A stretch of 64,000 bases of DNA from NCBI GenBank assembly GCA_017311185.1, contig JAESUZ010002554.1, positions 620,001 through 684,000 of the forward strand. Reading direction: 5' to 3'. The notes beneath the pieces are model-generated. The model made no database searches and was not told the DNA's origin. It was given only the letters and a program-made list of their open reading frames with translations. A program made the translations under genes and the position numbers. This DNA is from Proteles cristata cristata (lineage: Eukaryota > Chordata > Mammalia > Carnivora > Hyaenidae). The first letter of the stretch is position 1, and each line of letters starts with the position of its first letter. Shown here one piece after another: positions 12,589-23,750 of this stretch.

Positions 12589-12792
12589 GGGGCACCTGGG
12601 TGGCTCAGTCAGTTGAACATCCAACTTTGGCTTAGGTCATCATCTCGCAGTTTGTGAGTTTGAGCCCCATATCGGGCTCACTGCTATCAGTGCAGAGCCT
12701 GATTTGGATCCTCTGTCCCTCTCTCTCTGCCCCTCCCCTGCTCACTCTCTCTCTCTCAAAAATAAATAAACATTTAAAAATAAAATAAAATA
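12589..12792 (+). mobile_element. CanSINE, type A
   Basis: Head GGGGCACCTGGGTGGCTCAGTCAGTTGAACATCC, CT-rich body with CTCTGCCCCTCCCCTGCTCACTC, tail CAAAAATAAATAAACATT. Target duplication not clear. Confidence 0.92.
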
Positions 12793-13339
12793 TGTAGAGG
12801 ACTACAAGCTCTATAAATTAAAATCAATGAAACCCTTACATTTCCTGTATATTTACTAATTTAATATTTGAAAGGCAGTCTCAAATCTCCTCAGTCACAT
12901 ATTTGCAATTGGTTTACTGTAGTAACTCAACCACTGACTAAAGCCACCTTCAACCAACTGTGTATCGAGTAGCCCGTCTGGAATAGATTGCTCAGTAAAT
13001 GTTTCAGAAATTTCAAGACAATGTTTTTATTCCATTTTACTTTGGGGAAAATATACTAATTTATAAATTATAATTTATATAATTTATAAAATATATACTA
13101 ATTATACCTATAATTTGTAGGTAACTTCTTATTTTAAAAAGTTAACATTATTATGTAGTAAAGTCCTACTAATTTCCATTTGCAGTAGGTTTTGAACATG
13201 AGGGCATTAAAAATCATTAAACCCATGGTATAATTATTTATTACATATATGTGTTTTACCAAGACACCTGGTGACACTGCTCAAGCTCCCTAAATTTCAG
13301 TAGTGTCCCCCAATCATTGTGACAACCAAATTGCCCCAT

Positions 13340-13720
13340 AAATATTTAAAGCTCCCAGTGTCTGTCACTAAAACTGCTATTTCTTGTAATGGGGCCCTCT
13401 ACCTCTCTGATCTCATCTTTCTCCTTTCTCCCCTTGCATCACTCTTCTCCAAGCACACTGATTTCTATGTGTCCTTCAAACATACTAATTACACTTCCCT
13501 TTTAGGGCCTTTGCATCTGTGGTTACTTTAGCTTCAGATGTTCTTCCCTCTTATGGTGTAATTGCTTGCTTTCTACAGGTCCCCACTGAAATGCCTTTAT
13601 ATCATTGAAGTCTTACTTAACCACCCTATGTGAATTATGGACATTCTGCACCCAAAGCAAAACTCCTACATTCTACCTTATCCTATTTACCTTTTCTCTA
13701 TTATATTTAGTAGGACAGGA
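13340..13720 (+). mobile_element. L2 LINE 3' end
   Basis: Recognisable L2 order: 'cctctctgatctcatctttctcc', 'tttagggcctttgcatctgtggtt', 'agatgttcttccctc', 'tttctacaggtccccactgaaatgcc', 'cttacttaaccaccctatg'. Confidence 0.7.
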
Positions 13721-13727
13721 TATCATT

Positions 13728-14165
13728 GTGATTCAGCATTCAGTCTCTAAAGTTAGACTGCCTGGGGGCGCCTGGGTGGTTTAGTCTGTTAAGCATTCAA
13801 CTTAGGCTCAGGTCATGATTACATGCTTGGTGGATTCAAGCCCTGCATTGGGCTCCTTGCTGATAACTCAGAGCCTGGAACCTGCTTCAGATTCTGTCTT
13901 CCTCTCTGCCCCTCTCTGGCTGTCTCTCTTCCTCTCTCTCTCTCTTCTCTGTCTTTTCCAAAAATTATACTGCCCTGGCTTGAAAAACTGTCACTTGCTA
14001 GCTGTGTGACATTGAGCAAGTTACTTAACTCTATGTGCCTCATTTTTCTAGTCTGTTAAATGGAGATGATAATAGAACCTATCTAAAATGGTTATTTGAA
14101 GGCCACATGAGTTAATACGTGTAGAGTACCTAAAGCAGTGCTCAGTGCACAGCTAAAGAGCAAAC
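13728..14165 (+). mobile_element. MIR SINE, split by a CanSINE
   Basis: Clear MIR core after the insertion: 'tcacttgctagctgtgtgacattgagcaagttacttaactctatgtgcctca ... tctgttaaatggagatgataatag'. The 5' piece (13728-13763) precedes the CanSINE. Confidence 0.85.
13764..13967 (+). mobile_element. CanSINE, type A
   Basis: GGGGCGCCTGGGTGGTTTAGTCTGTTAAGCATTC head, body with CTCTGCCCCTCTCTGGC, short tail TTTTCCAAAAATTATA. Flanked by the imperfect duplication AGACTGCCTGG / TACTGCCCTGG. Inserted in a MIR. Confidence 0.9.
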
Positions 14166-15139
14166 TTTTCCATTATGATTCTCTTACATGGTGTGTTTAC
14201 TGATCACCTTCTTTGTTATAAAGCAAGTGCCAAGAGAGCGGGGGTTTGGCTTAGTGCTTCATCTCTGGGATCTAGAGTGTGCCTGGAACATAGATGCTTA
14301 ATGAGTACTGAATGGACTATTGAATTAGTTGTAAAAATGACTTGCCACATTTGGGTATATTTTTTAATAATTTGAAAAGCTCTTTTACACTTAAGTAAGC
14401 CTGCATGAAAGAAAGGAGTTATGATTTCCTGCCTGAAAGCTGGAGGTGATAAACACTCACTAACTTGCACAAAGTCATCCTATTATTAAGTAATGGACTT
14501 TGAAATTGAACTCCTGTTTTCTGGCTCTCCTCTCTCTCTCTCTAGCAGTTACTTAGGTAATCTTTTTTTTTTCTTTCTTTTTTAATGCTAGCAATACCTT
14601 TGGGAGTCAACCTTAATGGTTGTATGGAAAAACCAAGGATATATTTATGTTTTCAGCAGTACACTAATGAGCAATGAAGACATGTGCATATGTATTTTTG
14701 AACTAAGTATAAATTTAGTCATTTTCCCTTGAATGACATCTCAGAGAGCAACTGTTGTATTACCTAATTCTTATTACCTAATTTTGGTGGGGAGGGGAAT
14801 TGGAGGTTGGATATTTAAGGTATGATTATCTGTGGAATAATAAGTTTTAAAACCTTCTGGAAAGTTTGTGCCTAAGTGGCCTTTGAAGTCTAGAGTAATC
14901 CTTTATAATCATTTAGTTTAGGGAATTAAGAAAAAAAGGTCTGTTAAGAGTCCTCTGTTGTGACTTAGTAGGGATGATTTTCTTTTCATTAACATAATCC
15001 CCATATTTGTATTATTTAGCAATTCCCTCCATTGAAATATTTTCTAATTAAAAAAAAAACACATTACCACTTCTCCACTGAAAATTGGAAGATAGTAATA
15101 CTCATATTAAAGTATTCAGCTCTAATATATGAATGAAAG

Positions 15140-15440
15140 GGATAAAGACGAAATGGACTCTCAGTAGGCTTTATCTACTATACAATTTGACTAAGCCATT
15201 TATCTAAGTCTCAGTGTTCTTATCTGAAAAATGATTATACTTACAGTATATGTTCTGAATACTTTTTTAGAATAATGATGTCAATAATACAAATAATAAC
15301 TTTAGCTCTCTCTTATTGAAACTCTCCTAAAGTCAGGCAATGCATAACATGGTTACAGATAGGTTCTCATCTAATCATCGAAATAGCCTTCTGGGATTGG
15401 CTCCAGATTTTCATTTTACAAATGGAAAAACAGTTGTATG
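15140..15440. mobile_element. MIR-like remnants
   Basis: A weak plus-strand MIR-like piece around 15170-15255 ('tgactaagccatttatctaagtctcagtgttcttatctgaaaaatga') is followed by a minus-strand-like piece around 15310-15440 ending 'ttttcattttacaaatggaaaaac'. Both heavily decayed. Confidence 0.45.
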
Positions 15441-15640
15441 TGCAAAGGTAACTTTTTCCCAATAATAACAACAAAATGTATTTTATTGTGTTGTGTAATT
15501 GTCTTGAAAATAAATGTTTTTCAACTACAATGTTATTAAGACAATGTATGTTATTAGAAGAAGAAAAAAAAAAAAAGAATAACCAAAAATGTTCACCGGG
15601 AGAGAAAAGAGCAACTTTTTCCAAAGCAGAGAATGATGAG

Positions 15641-15859
15641 TTTTTTTTTTTTTTAATTTTTTATTTCTAGGAGAGTGAGAGAGAGACAGCGTGAGCAGGG
15701 GAGGGTCAGAGAGAGAGGGAGTCACAGACTGAAACAGGCTTCCAGGCTCTGAGCTGGCAGTCAGCACAGAGCCCGACGCGGGGCTCGAACCCACGAACCG
15801 CGAGATCATGACCTAAGCAAAAGTCGGACGCTTAACCGACTAAGCCACCCAGGCGCCCC
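15641..15859 (-). mobile_element. CanSINE, type B (young)
   Basis: Near-intact minus-strand copy ending CCACCCAGGCGCCCC at 15859, tail T-run at 15641-15654. Perfect 16-bp duplication GAGAATGATGAGTTTT (15629-15644 and 15860-15875). In sense orientation within SLC5A12 intron 1, about 430 bp from exon 1. Confidence 0.96.
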
Positions 15860-16295
15860 GAGAATGATGAGTTTTGAAGTGTTGGGGTTCAGAGGTGATG
15901 GCCGAGAATTCTTGAGATGTCTTCAGTGCAAAAAGGTGTTTTTTAATTAAAGTATGTGAATAGGCCAGTACCCATGGGAAGAAGCTGCACTGGGGTTGTG
16001 AAGAGTGACTGATTATACACTTGGGAGCTGGGGGAGGCAAAGGCAAGGGGAAGTTTCCAAAAGGACTTTCATATGTTAAAGAAGACTCACAGGATCTTGG
16101 AGGCCTCCTAGTTCAAGTTAAGGTTGTTTTACCCTCTAGCAAGTATGAATAGAAAGACAGTTGGGAGTTCCTGGAGAAATGTTCTAGTCTGCCTGCCTCA
16201 AGTATTTGCCAATGGGCTGCAGGTTATAAGGAAAATTAATTTTATCTACATTTCTTTCTGCCTTTGTTTCTCACATCAGGGACTAGTTGCCTTAC

Positions 16296-16634
16296 CTCAT
16301 ATGTGCTGGTGATGCCAGATCTGTAGAACACGGGGAGAAAGAGCTCTGATGTGAGGATGATGACGAATGCATATGAAATGAAGAAGAGCACAAACGATGC
16401 CCCAAAGCGGTAAACCTCGGAGGGTGTCCCCAGGACTGTGACAGCTGACATGAAGCTGGCTGTCAGAGACAATGCTACAGGACCAAAGCTCATTTGCCTT
16501 CCCCCAACCAGAAACTCCCTTGAAGTTGCCTTTTTCCTCTCCTTGATAGCAAAGAACACCCCAATTCCGGAGGAAATAACAAAGAGGGCTGCAAATACGA
16601 CATAATCCCAAACTGCGAAGTTCTTCACCTCCAT
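16296..16634 (-). CDS. SLC5A12: SLC5A12 exon 1 (coding part): SMCT2 residues 1-113
   Basis: First coding exon of the low-affinity sodium-coupled monocarboxylate transporter 2, which in mammals carries lactate, pyruvate, nicotinate and similar acids at apical membranes of kidney tubule and gut. Seen: ATG at 16634 in a strong Kozak context (A at -3, G at +4), 113 codons, and a GTAAG donor just after the GAG codon at 16296 (phase 0). The protein begins [18 protein letters not shown] and contains [20 protein letters not shown], a block shared by SLC5A8 and SLC5A12. Hydrophobic spans near residues 8-30, 50-70 and 82-105 fit the first three helices of the LeuT-type SLC5 fold; residues 31-37 (KERKKAT) form a charged loop. 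SLC5A8 is excluded because its amino end differs. The 5' UTR and transcription start are not resolved. The known human protein is about 618 residues, so only the amino-terminal quarter is in the window. Confidence 0.96.
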
Positions 16635-16639
16635 GCTGG

Positions 16640-17214
16640 GCAGTATGACACTAGACAGTTTCTTTCAACCAGGTCTCGGAAAGAAGCTGTTTCCAAAAGC
16701 AAAGCTCAGTACAGTAGACGTTTTCCTAAGAGAGAAGGCTGTGATTTTCTGGAAAGACTGATGACGACAGGCACTTGAGTGGATCTTCAGACACCAAGTT
16801 GTACTCAGGGAAGACCTCCAGAGTTGACTACAAAGAAGAATCTGGTAGTGGTATTGGTACCAACAGATGAGAACTTGAAATCTGAACCCAGCCAGGAAAT
16901 GTCTGCACCTGGACTAAAACATGTGCCACAGAGAAGGAATTCAGATGTGTTCTGAAATTAATAACCATGGGGGTGGGGGTGGAATGCACTTGCCAGAAAA
17001 CATGCTCTTTTATCTTCTGGATTTTTTTTTTAATTTAAGGTTAAACATTACTGGGGAGAAAATGGAAGTGATACAAGTTGGCCATCTCAGCATTTTAAAT
17101 TAGTTAAATGGAATCTGTAATACACAACACCCTTAGAGGTATCTTATCCCCTGAGTAAGGGAGGGTAAAGGATGAGTACCTGTGATTGCCTGAGGCAGTG
17201 GGTGTGGAGGGAAA
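16640..17214. other. SLC5A12 5' UTR and immediate upstream flank
   Basis: Unique-looking sequence that must contain the 5' UTR and core promoter unless an upstream non-coding exon exists. No TATA box, CpG island or repeat recognised. A G-rich run lies at 16968-16983. See the HNF1-like sites at 16952-17052. Confidence 0.5.
16952..17052 (-). promoter_or_regulatory. Possible SLC5A12 promoter region with two HNF1-like sites
   Basis: About 320-420 bp upstream of the ATG are GGTTATTAATTTCAGA (16952-16967, minus strand) and GTTAAACATTACT (17040-17052, plus strand). Each matches roughly 9-10 of the 12 defined positions of the HNF1 palindrome GTTAATNATTAAC. HNF1 factors drive many proximal-tubule and gut transporters, so this is plausible, but AT-rich chance matches are common. 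No TATA box or CpG island was seen and the transcription start is not known. Confidence 0.25.
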
Positions 17215-17350
17215 AGAGGAAGGACTGTTATTAAGGAGACCTTTGCTCAAACTGGCTCTGACTGCAAGAAAGCTGTGTAATTGTTGGCAAATCATTTAAC
17301 CTTTCTGAGCTTCATCCAGAACATGGGGATAATAAGACCTTACAAGGGCT
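17215..17350 (+). mobile_element. MIR SINE remnant
   Basis: Core 'gctgtgtaattgttggcaaatcatttaacctttctgagcttcatccagaacatggggataataag' matches the MIR core. Confidence 0.75.
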
Positions 17351-17639
17351 ACTGGGAGTCTTAAAGTGTCTCAAACTTGCTACCCTGTTTTTCCTGACCT
17401 ATAAAATGAAAGATAATAATATCTACCTCGTTGGCCATTATTTGTGTTCATAGTGGAGTACTCCTGAACAAATAGTTGATTGTCTCTTGACTCAGAAAAT
17501 GGATTTACCATTTTTAAATTATTAATAAAGCATCTGTAGTCCTCAGTTTTATCTCCCAGTCTCCTCTTCATTTGTACGTTTATGACACTTGTACCCAGAG
17601 GCTAAGTCAGGGTTAGCACTTGGACAAATGAGAAAAGGA

Positions 17640-18040
17640 AGGTGAAAATCCAGTTACAGATTCCTGTTTCTGTTCTTTTACACTACCATTGTTCTGAAGT
17701 ATTCCCAGTAAGCCTCTGGGGAGACAATTTCCCCATTTTGTTCGTACTTCTCTTCTCAGTGGTCTTCTCTGGCCCTAGCTCTACAAAGCCTGATCATTCC
17801 ACAGGATTTAGTTCCTGTCTCCTCTGCTCCGTGGAGCCTTCCCTGACTCACACCTGCTCTTTCTACCTCAGCTCCTGTGGGAAGCAGCCTCCCCTGGAGC
17901 TCACTTTGAATTCTGAAAGAATCCTTGACTATTTTAAAGAACGGATATGTGGACCTATCTGAGTAGGTCAGTTGTAGATGACCAGCTTCTGGAAGATAGA
18001 GGCATGAGGCCTGGTCCATAGTGCCCAAGAAATGGTGGCC
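17640..18040 (+). mobile_element. Possible L2-type relic
   Basis: L2-like phrases 'cgtggagccttccctgactcaca' and 'tggaagatagaggcatgaggcctggtccatagtgcccaagaa'. Open frames of 90-106 codons here have no domain and are treated as chance. Confidence 0.4.
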
Positions 18041-18426
18041 ACTATAGAAAAGAAGGATATAATTAAAAAAGCAAAAGAAGAAAACACAAATTATTCTATA
18101 TGCCCTAAATCATAAATGTTTTCTGTCAAACAGATGAAATTCTGCTTTGCTCTTGACATCTGGATAAAAGAATAAATCTTAGATTATTTGTTTAGTCTGG
18201 ATACTGTCATCACTCCCTACTTTACTCTATGGATTTGAATTAGGCCACAGGAAGCTCTGACGGCCAAAATATGCTTTTAGTTACAAATAAATACTCTGGT
18301 TACAAGTATCCACCAGGAGCTATATGCTTCCTGTTGTTAAAATTCCTTCTCTAACTTTGCAGACTTGATATGATCAGTGTTAATGGAAAACAAAACTAGG
18401 TCTTAGTTTTTTTTATTTTAACCTAG
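18041..18426. other. Unannotated intergenic sequence
   Basis: Nothing recognised. Confidence 0.5.
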
Positions 18427-18442
18427 GCTTTTAATTATTTTT

Positions 18443-18655
18443 TAAAAATTTTAACATTTATTTATTTTTGAGAGACAGAGAGACAGCACAAGCAGGGGAG
18501 AGGCAGAGAAAAAGGAAGACACAGAATCTGTAGCAGGCTCCAGTCTCTGAGCTGTCAGCAAGGACCCTGATGTGGGACTCAAACCCATGAACCATGAGAC
18601 CATGATCTGAGCTGAAGTCAATCACTTTACCGACTAAGCCACCCAGGTGCCTCAA
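18443..18655 (-). mobile_element. CanSINE, type A
   Basis: Minus-strand copy ending CCACCCAGGTGCCTCA. Perfect 16-bp duplication GCTTTTAATTATTTTT (18427-18442 and 18656-18671). Confidence 0.94.
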
Positions 18656-18970
18656 GCTTTTAATTATTTTTATTATGAAGTATTCTAATTATATAACAGG
18701 TTTTTGTTTCTAATAGTCTCAGCAGAAAATCAGAACTCTGGCTTTCAGAGACTTGACTACTTTATACTTTAATATTAACACCAACTAAGTGTTAATATTC
18801 AATCTGCAAGATGTGTAAACAACTTGTTCAGGTCAGCTGAATACTTGTTCTAACCATTGTCATTATATCCATGAGGTCCCAGGGTTAACGACCAGAAGCT
18901 TACAGCTTGCTTGATGAGGCAAGGAGTACTGCTGTTTTTAATGAACCATCATCAAGAAACAGTATTGTCA

Positions 18971-19178
18971 GGGCGCACCTGGGTGGCTCAGTGGGTTAAG
19001 CATCCAACTTCGGTTCAGGTCATGATCTCACGGTTGGTGAGTTCAAACACTTCACTGGGCTCTGCACTGGTGGTGCCAAGGCTGCTTGGATTCTCTCTCT
19101 CTCCCCTACCCCCTGCCCCTTCCACACTTGCATGTTTTCTCTCTCTCTCTCAGTACAAGTAAGTAAATAAATGAAACA
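18971..19178 (+). mobile_element. CanSINE, type A
   Basis: Head GGGCGCACCTGGGTGGCTCAGTGGGTTAAGC, body with a shortened AGCCTG region, tail CAGTACAAGTAAGTAAATAAATG. Imperfect flanks CAGTATTGTC / CAACATTGTC. Confidence 0.9.
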
Positions 19179-20080
19179 ACATTGTCTACATAACTTCCAT
19201 TCATCTTGGATTTCAAAGTAGTGAGGAAGCAGAATAGTTCATGATTTGACAGGTGAAGGAAATTTCATGGCTCTCATAGCAAAATATCCCTTGCTTTCAA
19301 CATTTTGCTGACTGTAAGCCACAACATCAACTTATTAATTTAATTCTCAGTTATTTCCCATTAAAAAAATCTTTTTGTCCTTTTGGTAGCATTCGATGTC
19401 TTCAAACTCTCTATTTCCCAGTGAAGCTCACTCTGTGCAAGGCTCATGATGATTATGAAACATAGAACCAATTTATTAATAACTTTTCAGGGAAAACAAA
19501 AGAACCAGCACACTCAACAGTCATATCAATTAGAAGGTGCATCCTATATCAAAAATATTAACATGGAAGGGAGAGAAAATGGACCTCTTTGATCTGAAGA
19601 AACCCCAATATCTCCAGCTTCCATTTGCAAATGTTCCAAATGCAAACACTTGTACCTTATTCCTTTGTATGTGCTATGACCTTTGTTAGAAGGGAAAATG
19701 TCAGGGCCTGGCCTCCTGACACATTCTTCCCTAAAGATGTTCCACTATCCAATTGCCCACCACCTAATAGGTTAGATTGATTATTGTTATCAGTAATAGT
19801 CTCCTTAGTACTGTACTTTGCTTGGAACAAGTTCTAATGGGAAAAAGGAAAAGAATTTGAAAAATTAAATACTACCAAAGGGAGGAAAGGGTAAAGAAAC
19901 TGGCGAGACTAGACATCTGGAGGGATGGTGTTGGGGACATGGAATAGGAGTGAAGACAAAGAAACAGTACAGGCTGGTGGCAGAGACATCTCTCAAAACC
20001 AGTGAGGATTACTCAAAACCAGTATAAGGAGAACCAAAAGAATTCTAACAATGAGAGTAATTCATACTAAATCTTAATTT
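19179..20080. other. Unannotated intergenic sequence
   Basis: No gene, clear repeat or motif recognised. Confidence 0.5.
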
Positions 20081-20300
20081 TTTCTAGTTTATTAAGATAT
20101 AAGTAACATATAACATTGTGTAAGTTTTAGACATATAATGTGATGATCTGATACACTTACACACTGCAAAATGATTACCACAGTAGGGTAAGTTGACTCC
20201 ATCATTTTCCATTTTGGGGCAGGGGGTGAGAACATTTACGATCTGCTCTCTTATCAACTTTTAGGTAAATAATACCATATTGTGAACCATGTTGTGTTGG
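20081..20300 (+). mobile_element. L1M LINE 3' UTR fragment
   Basis: Sequence 'attaagatataagtaacatataacattgtgtaagttttagacatataatgtgatgatctgatacac' and 'aaatgattaccacagtagg ... gatctgctctcttatcaacttt' is the familiar old L1M 3' end. Confidence 0.7.
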
Positions 20301-20642
20301 AGTGATTCCCTTTTTTTTTTTTTTTTTACCCACAACCTTTATGGAAAAGCTGCTACATCACGGATATTATGTTGGTGTTTCAACATTACAGTATAGGGAA
20401 AAGAGGTTGTGTTCATCTTTGGGTTCAACATGGGGGATAAGGAAGGAAAACTATCGAAGGAAGTGTGACACACAGCGGAGACTGAGAAACCAGTAGAAAC
20501 AAACATTGAAGACATCCTTATAGTCTTCATAATCTTTGCGATTGAGGTGGGGGAAGACTACTTGGTACCATAGTCTATCAAAATCAGGAGACTGAGCTTT
20601 CTTGTCTCTCTGCTTTTCAGTTTTGTGTTTGTGTTTTTGCAT

Positions 20643-20712
20643 TTCTTTCTTTCTCTTTTCCTTTCCTTTCCTTTCCTTTCCTTTCCTTTCCTTTCCTTTC
20701 CTTTCCTTTCCC

Positions 20713-20790
<78 letters not shown>
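20643..20790. repeat. (CTTTC)n followed by (CTTT)n microsatellite
   Basis: About 70 bp of CTTTC pentamers switch to about 75 bp of CTTT tetramers at 20711. The open frames here, reading as FLSF or KERK repeats, are artefacts. Confidence 0.97.
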
Positions 20791-20805
20791 ATAAAAAGAA
20801 AGATT

Positions 20806-21028
20806 GGGGCCCCTGAGTGGCTCACCCTGTTGAGTTTCTGATTCTTGATTTTGACTCAGGTCATGATCTCCTTGTCGGTGGGATTGAGCCTCATGTCAAA
20901 CCATGGGACCTGCTTAGGATTCTCTCTCTCTCCTCACTCTCTGCCCCTTCCCTGGCTCATGTGTGAGCACATGTGTACTTTCTCTCTCTCTCTCTCAATA
21001 AATAAATAAATAAACTTAAAAAAAAAGG
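20806..21028 (+). mobile_element. CanSINE, type A
   Basis: Head GGGGCCCCTGAGTGGCTCACCCTGTTGAGTTTC, CT-rich body, tail CTCAATAAATAAATAAATAAAC plus A-run. Diverged. Confidence 0.88.
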
Positions 21029-21294
21029 AAGGTGATATGAGAAGGTTGGAGGATTGGGGTACCAGAAGTTGACACTTGAATTTCATTTACATACTCTCAC
21101 AAGGAAAAAGGTTTCCAATCCTTACTGTAATGTAGTAGAAAACATTCATCTGCAACAGGAGACCAAGTTTCTTTCTCTACCCTGTCTCTGAATTTTCTTG
21201 TAATTTTGTGCTATTTTTTTTGGTTCTTAGTTACCACATTTATAAAAAATTATAGCATATCATATTAATAATTAGATACTTAGATTAACGTAAA
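21029..21294. other. Unannotated intergenic sequence
   Basis: Nothing recognised; AT-rich towards 21230-21300. Confidence 0.5.
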
Positions 21295-21565
21295 TAACTA
21301 AATCACCTTTTAAAGTCTGCTCAAATGTTACCTTTTTGATCAACCTACTTAAAGTGCAAACAACTACTTCCAAATCTCCTTTTTCTGCTCCATTTTTTCT
21401 TCAAAAATGTATTCTCTACTAATATACTATATAACATTTTAAATATCAACATCCCTCCATTGAAGTGAAAGCTTTCTAAAAGGCCTTGTCAATTTTTTTC
21501 TCTGAGGTATTCTCAGTACCCAGAAGTTTTTGTCTCATAGTAGACACTCAATAAGTTAAATTAAA
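21295..21565 (+). mobile_element. L2 LINE 3' end relic
   Basis: Phrases 'gtctgctcaaatgttacctt', 'tgaagtgaaagctttctaaaaggccttgtcaa' and 'tctcatagtagacactcaataag' match the L2 3' end. Confidence 0.65.
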
Positions 21566-21674
21566 TTGTATAAACTCTAGGGATCCTTTCCATCTTCATA
21601 ATCTATGTTTAATAGGAATTACTGAGGTCTTACTGAGAAAAAAGGAAAAACTCAAGAAAAAATTTTCAAGATTT

Positions 21675-21896
21675 AAGAAACATTTTTTTATAAGTTTTTT
21701 TTTTTTTTTTTTGAGACAGAGACAGAGTATGAGTGGAGGAAGGGCAGAGAGAGAGAGGGAGACACAGAATCTGAAGCAGGCTCCAGGCTCCAAGCTGTCA
21801 GCACAGAACCCGACGTGGGACTAGAACTCACAAACCACGAGATCATGACCAGAGTCAAAGTCGGACGCTTAACTGACTGAGCCACCCAGATGCCCC
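21675..21896 (-). mobile_element. CanSINE, type A
   Basis: Minus-strand copy ending CCACCCAGATGCCCC. Short duplication TCAAGATTT (21666-21674 and 21897-21905). Confidence 0.92.
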
Positions 21897-21905
21897 TCAA
21901 GATTT

Positions 21906-22389
21906 TTTTAAAAGCTGAAATATTGATATACCTCCATTCACAGTTTCCATGTAAAACTGAAATGTATATTCCATGCAGTCAAGTTTCCAAAGTCATTGTA
22001 GCTAAAGTGACTATAGTTAAAACCTCACTCACTCATTCTCCATGCACTCAGCAAAGCTGAAGAGGCAGTGACTCAAACCTTGAAGAAGCAAATTTCAAAG
22101 TCCAGCAGATAAGGTTATTTAATATTAAAACAGACTACTGGCACTGCACAGGTAGGACATTCTAAAGGAATATCCAGCTGGAAAGACAACTGAGCATGAG
22201 GGTCAAGGTCCTTCACTAACTGCCCTAGGTACCAAGCAAATCCTCTATTATAGAGCAGCAAAAGGAAAAAACATATGCATGATCTGCCAAGGGCTTTGAT
22301 TTTCTAAATAAGCATAAAGGAAAAGCATTTCTTGTTTAGTTCAGGTTTCCAGGCATTAAAACAGAACTTTTGAATAAGCTTCAAAAATG
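21906..22389. other. Unannotated intergenic sequence
   Basis: Nothing recognised. Confidence 0.5.
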
Positions 22390-22605
22390 AGAACAGAATT
22401 TGCTATGTGTCTGACACTTTCATATTTGATATCATTTTGGTCCTTATGGCTATAAAATCTGTAATTAAAAAAATAAAAATCTGTAAAATTTAATGTCAAT
22501 AGTCTCATTTTACAAATGGAAAAAAAAAGGTACATATAGCTGCTGAGTAGTGGTTTTAGACATAGCCTAGATAATTCTGAAATCTATGCTGTTTGTGCTG
22601 AGTAT
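22390..22605 (-). mobile_element. MIR-like relic
   Basis: Weak minus-strand MIR pattern with 'agtctcattttacaaatgga' followed by a decayed head region. Confidence 0.45.
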
Positions 22606-22919
22606 TTTTTTACAAAGTCATTTTCAGCTTACTCACTTCCCAGGCTTAATGAAGAGAGTTTTCAGAAGCACTAAAGAAAAATCTAGGTTTTTCTGTTCTG
22701 TCAAGCTGAACAGTGATAATCAATACATCCCCAGTGAAATAGAGCAGTGATAACCAAGGTTTCCTGTGTCCTGTAATACTGTCAGATTCTCAAGTACTTA
22801 AGAAAGAAACAAACAAACAGTAAATTTCAATTCAAATCAAGAACATTTTAATATTAAGTGACTTTTATTATTGGGTCTCTTTGGAAATACACTCAAATAA
22901 TACAGTATAGTTGGCAAGT

Positions 22920-22961
22920 TTTTTATTTTTTAAAAATTTTTAATGTTTATTTATTTTTGAA

Positions 22962-22992
<31 letters not shown>

Positions 22993-23162
22993 TAGAGCGT
23001 GAGCAAGGAAGGGGCAGAGAGAGAGACACACAGAATCCAAAGCAGGCTCCAGGCTCTGAACTGTTAGCACAGAGCCCGACATGGGGCTCGAATGCATGGA
23101 CCATGAGATCATGACGTGAGCAGAAGTGATATGCTTAACCTACTGAGATATCCAGGTACCCA
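22920..23162 (-). mobile_element. CanSINE, type A, with expanded (GA)n
   Basis: Minus-strand copy; the GA stretch is lengthened at about 22963-22987. Flanked by the imperfect duplication TATAGTTGGCAA / TATAGTTGACAA. Confidence 0.92.
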
Positions 23163-23574
23163 TATAGTTGACAAATTCTGATGTAATTTTATCATTTACC
23201 ATGGAAATACCTTTGTTCCTAATTTCTTATCAATTCTAGGTTTTTCACTCCATCCCTGCCACCATCAGACAGAATAAAAGCCTTTTGTGTATTTCCCGAA
23301 CATTTGTCATCACTGAGAATATACAAATATGTCCTAGCCTCAAAGGCAACGTCAAAAGAAAACTGCAAACATGTTGTGTAACGGTCACTAGAACATACAG
23401 TTTTTCCAATAGTTACTCTTTATTGAAGCTTTCTCTAAGTGCCTCTGATTATGGTTTTGGGATATATTAACAAACTTATATATGATAGTCAAGTAACAGA
23501 TACATACTATATGTCAATAAGTGAGGAATCTTATTATTAATAATGAAGACTGGAGGATTTGAACCAAGGCAAGG

Positions 23575-23750
23575 CTCACATTTTTGCTTAGCCATTTATA
23601 ATTTTATCACTTTAAACAAGGTGTTTCATTTTTTTGACACTCAGTTGCTCATCTTCAAAATAGAAATAAGCCTCTTTCACTAGACTGGTGTGAATATTAG
23701 AGATAAAATGAATGCAGTGTTCGCACATCATAAGAACTTCAACCTGATGT
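23575..23750 (+). mobile_element. MIR SINE remnant
   Basis: Diverged MIR core with 'tcactttaaacaaggtgtttca ... cactcagttgctcatcttcaaaatagaaataa' and 'gtgtgaatattagagataaaatgaatgcagtg'. Confidence 0.6.

Larger units (their letters stand above)
5998..16295 (-). other. SLC5A12 intron 1 (10,298 bp)
   Basis: Long first intron, donor GTAAG at 16295 and acceptor CTAG at 5998. It holds six CanSINEs (two in gene sense at 6239-6469 and 15641-15859, four antisense), L2 and MIR relics and a compound CT/TA repeat. Stretches with no recognised content: 7700-8130, 8340-9480, 9800-10430, 10770-11380, 12800-13330, 14170-15130 and 15880-16290. Confidence 0.9.

Noticed and set aside
16297..16611. 104-codon open frame overlapping SLC5A12 exon 1
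   Set aside because: It is a shifted frame of the same exon; the other frame encodes the recognised SMCT2 sequence and splices in phase.
20451..20841. Open frames reading as KERK or FLSF repeats, also at 25553-25895, 38147-38469 and 56757-57194
   Set aside because: Translations of tetranucleotide microsatellites.
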